Assembly (NCBI GenBank): GCA_904063045.1
Contig: CAJFCJ010000167.1
Coordinates: forward strand, 10,854 to 53,970
Length of the DNA stretch: 43,117 nucleotides
From: Dimorphilus gyrociliatus
Taxonomy: Eukaryota; Annelida; Polychaeta; Dinophilidae
Reading direction: 5' to 3'
Made by a program: the position numbers and the translations under genes
The notes under the pieces: model-generated
Database searches by the model: none
What the model was told of the DNA's origin: nothing
The model's input: the letters and a program-made list of their open reading frames with translations, nothing else
Shown: piece by piece, positions 41,884 to 43,117 of the stretch
How positions within the stretch are numbered: position 1 is the stretch's first letter
Layout: the number at the start of each line of letters is the position of its first letter

Positions 41884-41886
41884 CCC
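41884..41886 (+). promoter_or_regulatory. CCC motif of Tc1 copy 4 transposase
   Basis: TATCCCTTATG: same spacing and bases as for LRR gene B at 21201-21203. Confidence 0.5.
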
Positions 41887-41888
41887 TT

Positions 41889-42902
41889 ATGGCAAAACAT
41901 ATTAGTAAAATAGAGATTGGTGAGGTTTTAGGATTAAGAAAAGCAAAGTATTCCATCAGAAAAATCTCGGAGATAATGCAAATAAGTAAATCTACTATTG
42001 GAAGAATTGTAAAAAAATCAAGGATAATGGAGATATATTTAGAAAAAAAGGTTCTGGTAGACGTCTATCGCTTGATAGTGACCAAATAGATGTTTTACAA
42101 AAAATATCAGAAGAAAATCCGAGACTAGTAGGAAATCAACTAGCAAGAAAGCTTGAGGAAAAAGCTAATATTCAAGTATCAAAAAAAACAGTTATACGAT
42201 GTTTAAAGAGTAGAGGAATACATGCTAGAATAGCACGGAGAAAGCCTTTCTTATCTCGTCTACATAGACTGCAAAGACTAAATTTTTCGAAAAAGATTTT
42301 ATTCAATAGTGATGATTTTTTTAGAAAAATAATTTATAGTGATGAAAGCAAATTTTGCTTATCCAATAGCAACAAAAGAGTTATAGTGTACAGAAAAATA
42401 AATTCTGAGTACCATGATGCAAATACAGTAAAGACTGTAAAATTTGGTGGAGGAGGTGTAATGGTGTGGGGCTATATTAGCTATGAAGTGTAGGTGAGTT
42501 AACTTTCATTGAAGGAACAATGAACTCCATGAAGTATATTAGTCTATTATCAAATATTTTTGAATTAGAAAGAACCAAACGCCTGATAAAGACCATATCT
42601 TTCAACAAGATAACGCTCCATGTCATAAATCAAAGTTAACAATGGAGTTTTTCACCGAAAAGAACATTAAATTATTAGAATGGCCAGCCCAGAGTCCGGA
42701 TTTGAACCCAATAGAACACGTATGGGGGTTTATAGAATCTAAGCTAGAAAAAATACACATAAAATCAATCAATCAATTAAAGGAGGAAATAACCCAAATA
42801 TGGTATAATATACCATTAGCATATATAAGAAAGCTTATAGATAGTATGCCAAGAAGAGCAGAAGCTGTATTTAACATGAAAGGAGGTCATACTAAGTATT
42901 AG
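41889..42902 (+). pseudogene. Tc1-family DD34E transposase with three frameshifts
   Basis: Codons from 41889 give the first HTH (EIGEVLGLRKAKYSIRKISE, ISKSTIGRIVKK). A break in the A-run near 42010 leads to GSGRRLSLDSDQI (GRRP-like linker), a second HTH, and IIYSDESKFCLS with the first Asp. GGGGVMVWGYISYE precedes a break near 42485. A third near 42590 returns to QQDNAPCHKSKLTMEFF and LEWPAQSPDLNPIEHVWGFI with the second Asp and Glu, 34 residues between them (DD34E, the Tc1 class). All catalytic residues are intact. The first break is in an A-run and could be a sequencing error; the others argue for real decay. Confidence 0.85.
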
Positions 42903-43117
42903 ATTGGATTTTTTAGTAAGTGTCCCATTTTTTTTGTCCCTGTTTTTTAAAAAATTCATCAAATCCCAACAAAAATATGACCTTAAAATAATGAATTATA
43001 AAAATTTTTTATTTAATTAATACAAGACCACATCACTATTTTACATTTTAGCTATACCTTTTTTAAACTCATTTTTTAGGGTGTCCCATTTTTTTTGTCC
43101 CTCACTGTATAAATATT

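Larger units (their letters stand above)
41639..43107 (+). mobile_element. Tc1/mariner element copy 4, well preserved
   Basis: 1469 bp flanked by TA on both sides (41637-41638, 43108-43109), the Tc1/mariner target duplication. Inverted repeats of about 198 bp (41639-41837, 42910-43107) differ at only a few positions. Within each, CAGGGACAAAAAAAATGGGACAC occurs as an inner copy about 165 bp from the outer end (41804 against 41639), the IR/DR arrangement of Tc1 elements such as Sleeping Beauty. High repeat identity suggests a recent insertion. Confidence 0.92.

Overview
The window looks like a nuclear contig from a transposon-rich microsporidian. Evidence: very high A+T; short, apparently intronless eukaryotic genes (NatB catalytic subunit, PP2A catalytic subunit, GID/CTLH subunit, dynein light chain LC8, proteasome RPN3); a C-rich triplet (CCC) 1-12 nt before many start codons, the known microsporidian start-proximal signal; secreted leucine-rich-repeat proteins; and Merlin, Tc1/mariner and gypsy-integrase-type DNA transposons, all known from expanded microsporidian genomes. 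I cannot name the genus from sequence alone.

Layout. 1-2.2 kb: decayed Tc1/mariner copy. 2.2-8.8 kb: the densest host block, with NAA20 (+) and PP2A-C (-) converging on a 21-bp repeat, a 59-codon gene with an N-myristoylation-type start (-), a well-preserved 1.84-kb integrase-type transposon with 324-bp inverted repeats, a GID2/RMD5-like gene (-), and a possibly secreted protein (+). 9.4-14.8 kb: three Merlin copies of different age around a secreted LRR gene (-). 16.7-18.1 kb: a Q/N/S-rich protein gene (+). 18.1-21.2 kb: almost empty, with weak transposon traces. 21.2-22.9 kb: second secreted LRR gene (+), similar in design to the first. 23.5-27.1 kb: Merlin copies around a 911-base run of N.

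27.5-37.6 kb is bounded by a pair of inverted ~240-bp repeats. It holds LC8, a large Asn/Asp/Ile-rich gene broken by A-run frameshifts, a 395-codon unknown gene without a clear ATG, two Tc1 wrecks, a 48-bp minisatellite, a small membrane-protein gene and a 13-copy ~81-bp satellite centred on CACGTG. 38.6-41.5 kb: RPN3 (-), a 71-bp tandem repeat that copies the start-codon region of the next gene, and that gene itself, a frameshifted, microsatellite-riddled candidate Rtt109-type histone acetyltransferase. 41.6-43.1 kb: a Tc1-family element with TA duplication, nearly identical 198-bp inverted repeats and an IR/DR end design.

Host genes and several transposases carry the same CCC start-proximal signal, so the mobile elements seem tuned to host transcription. 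Most transposases are frameshifted. Several breaks lie in A-runs and could be assembly errors.
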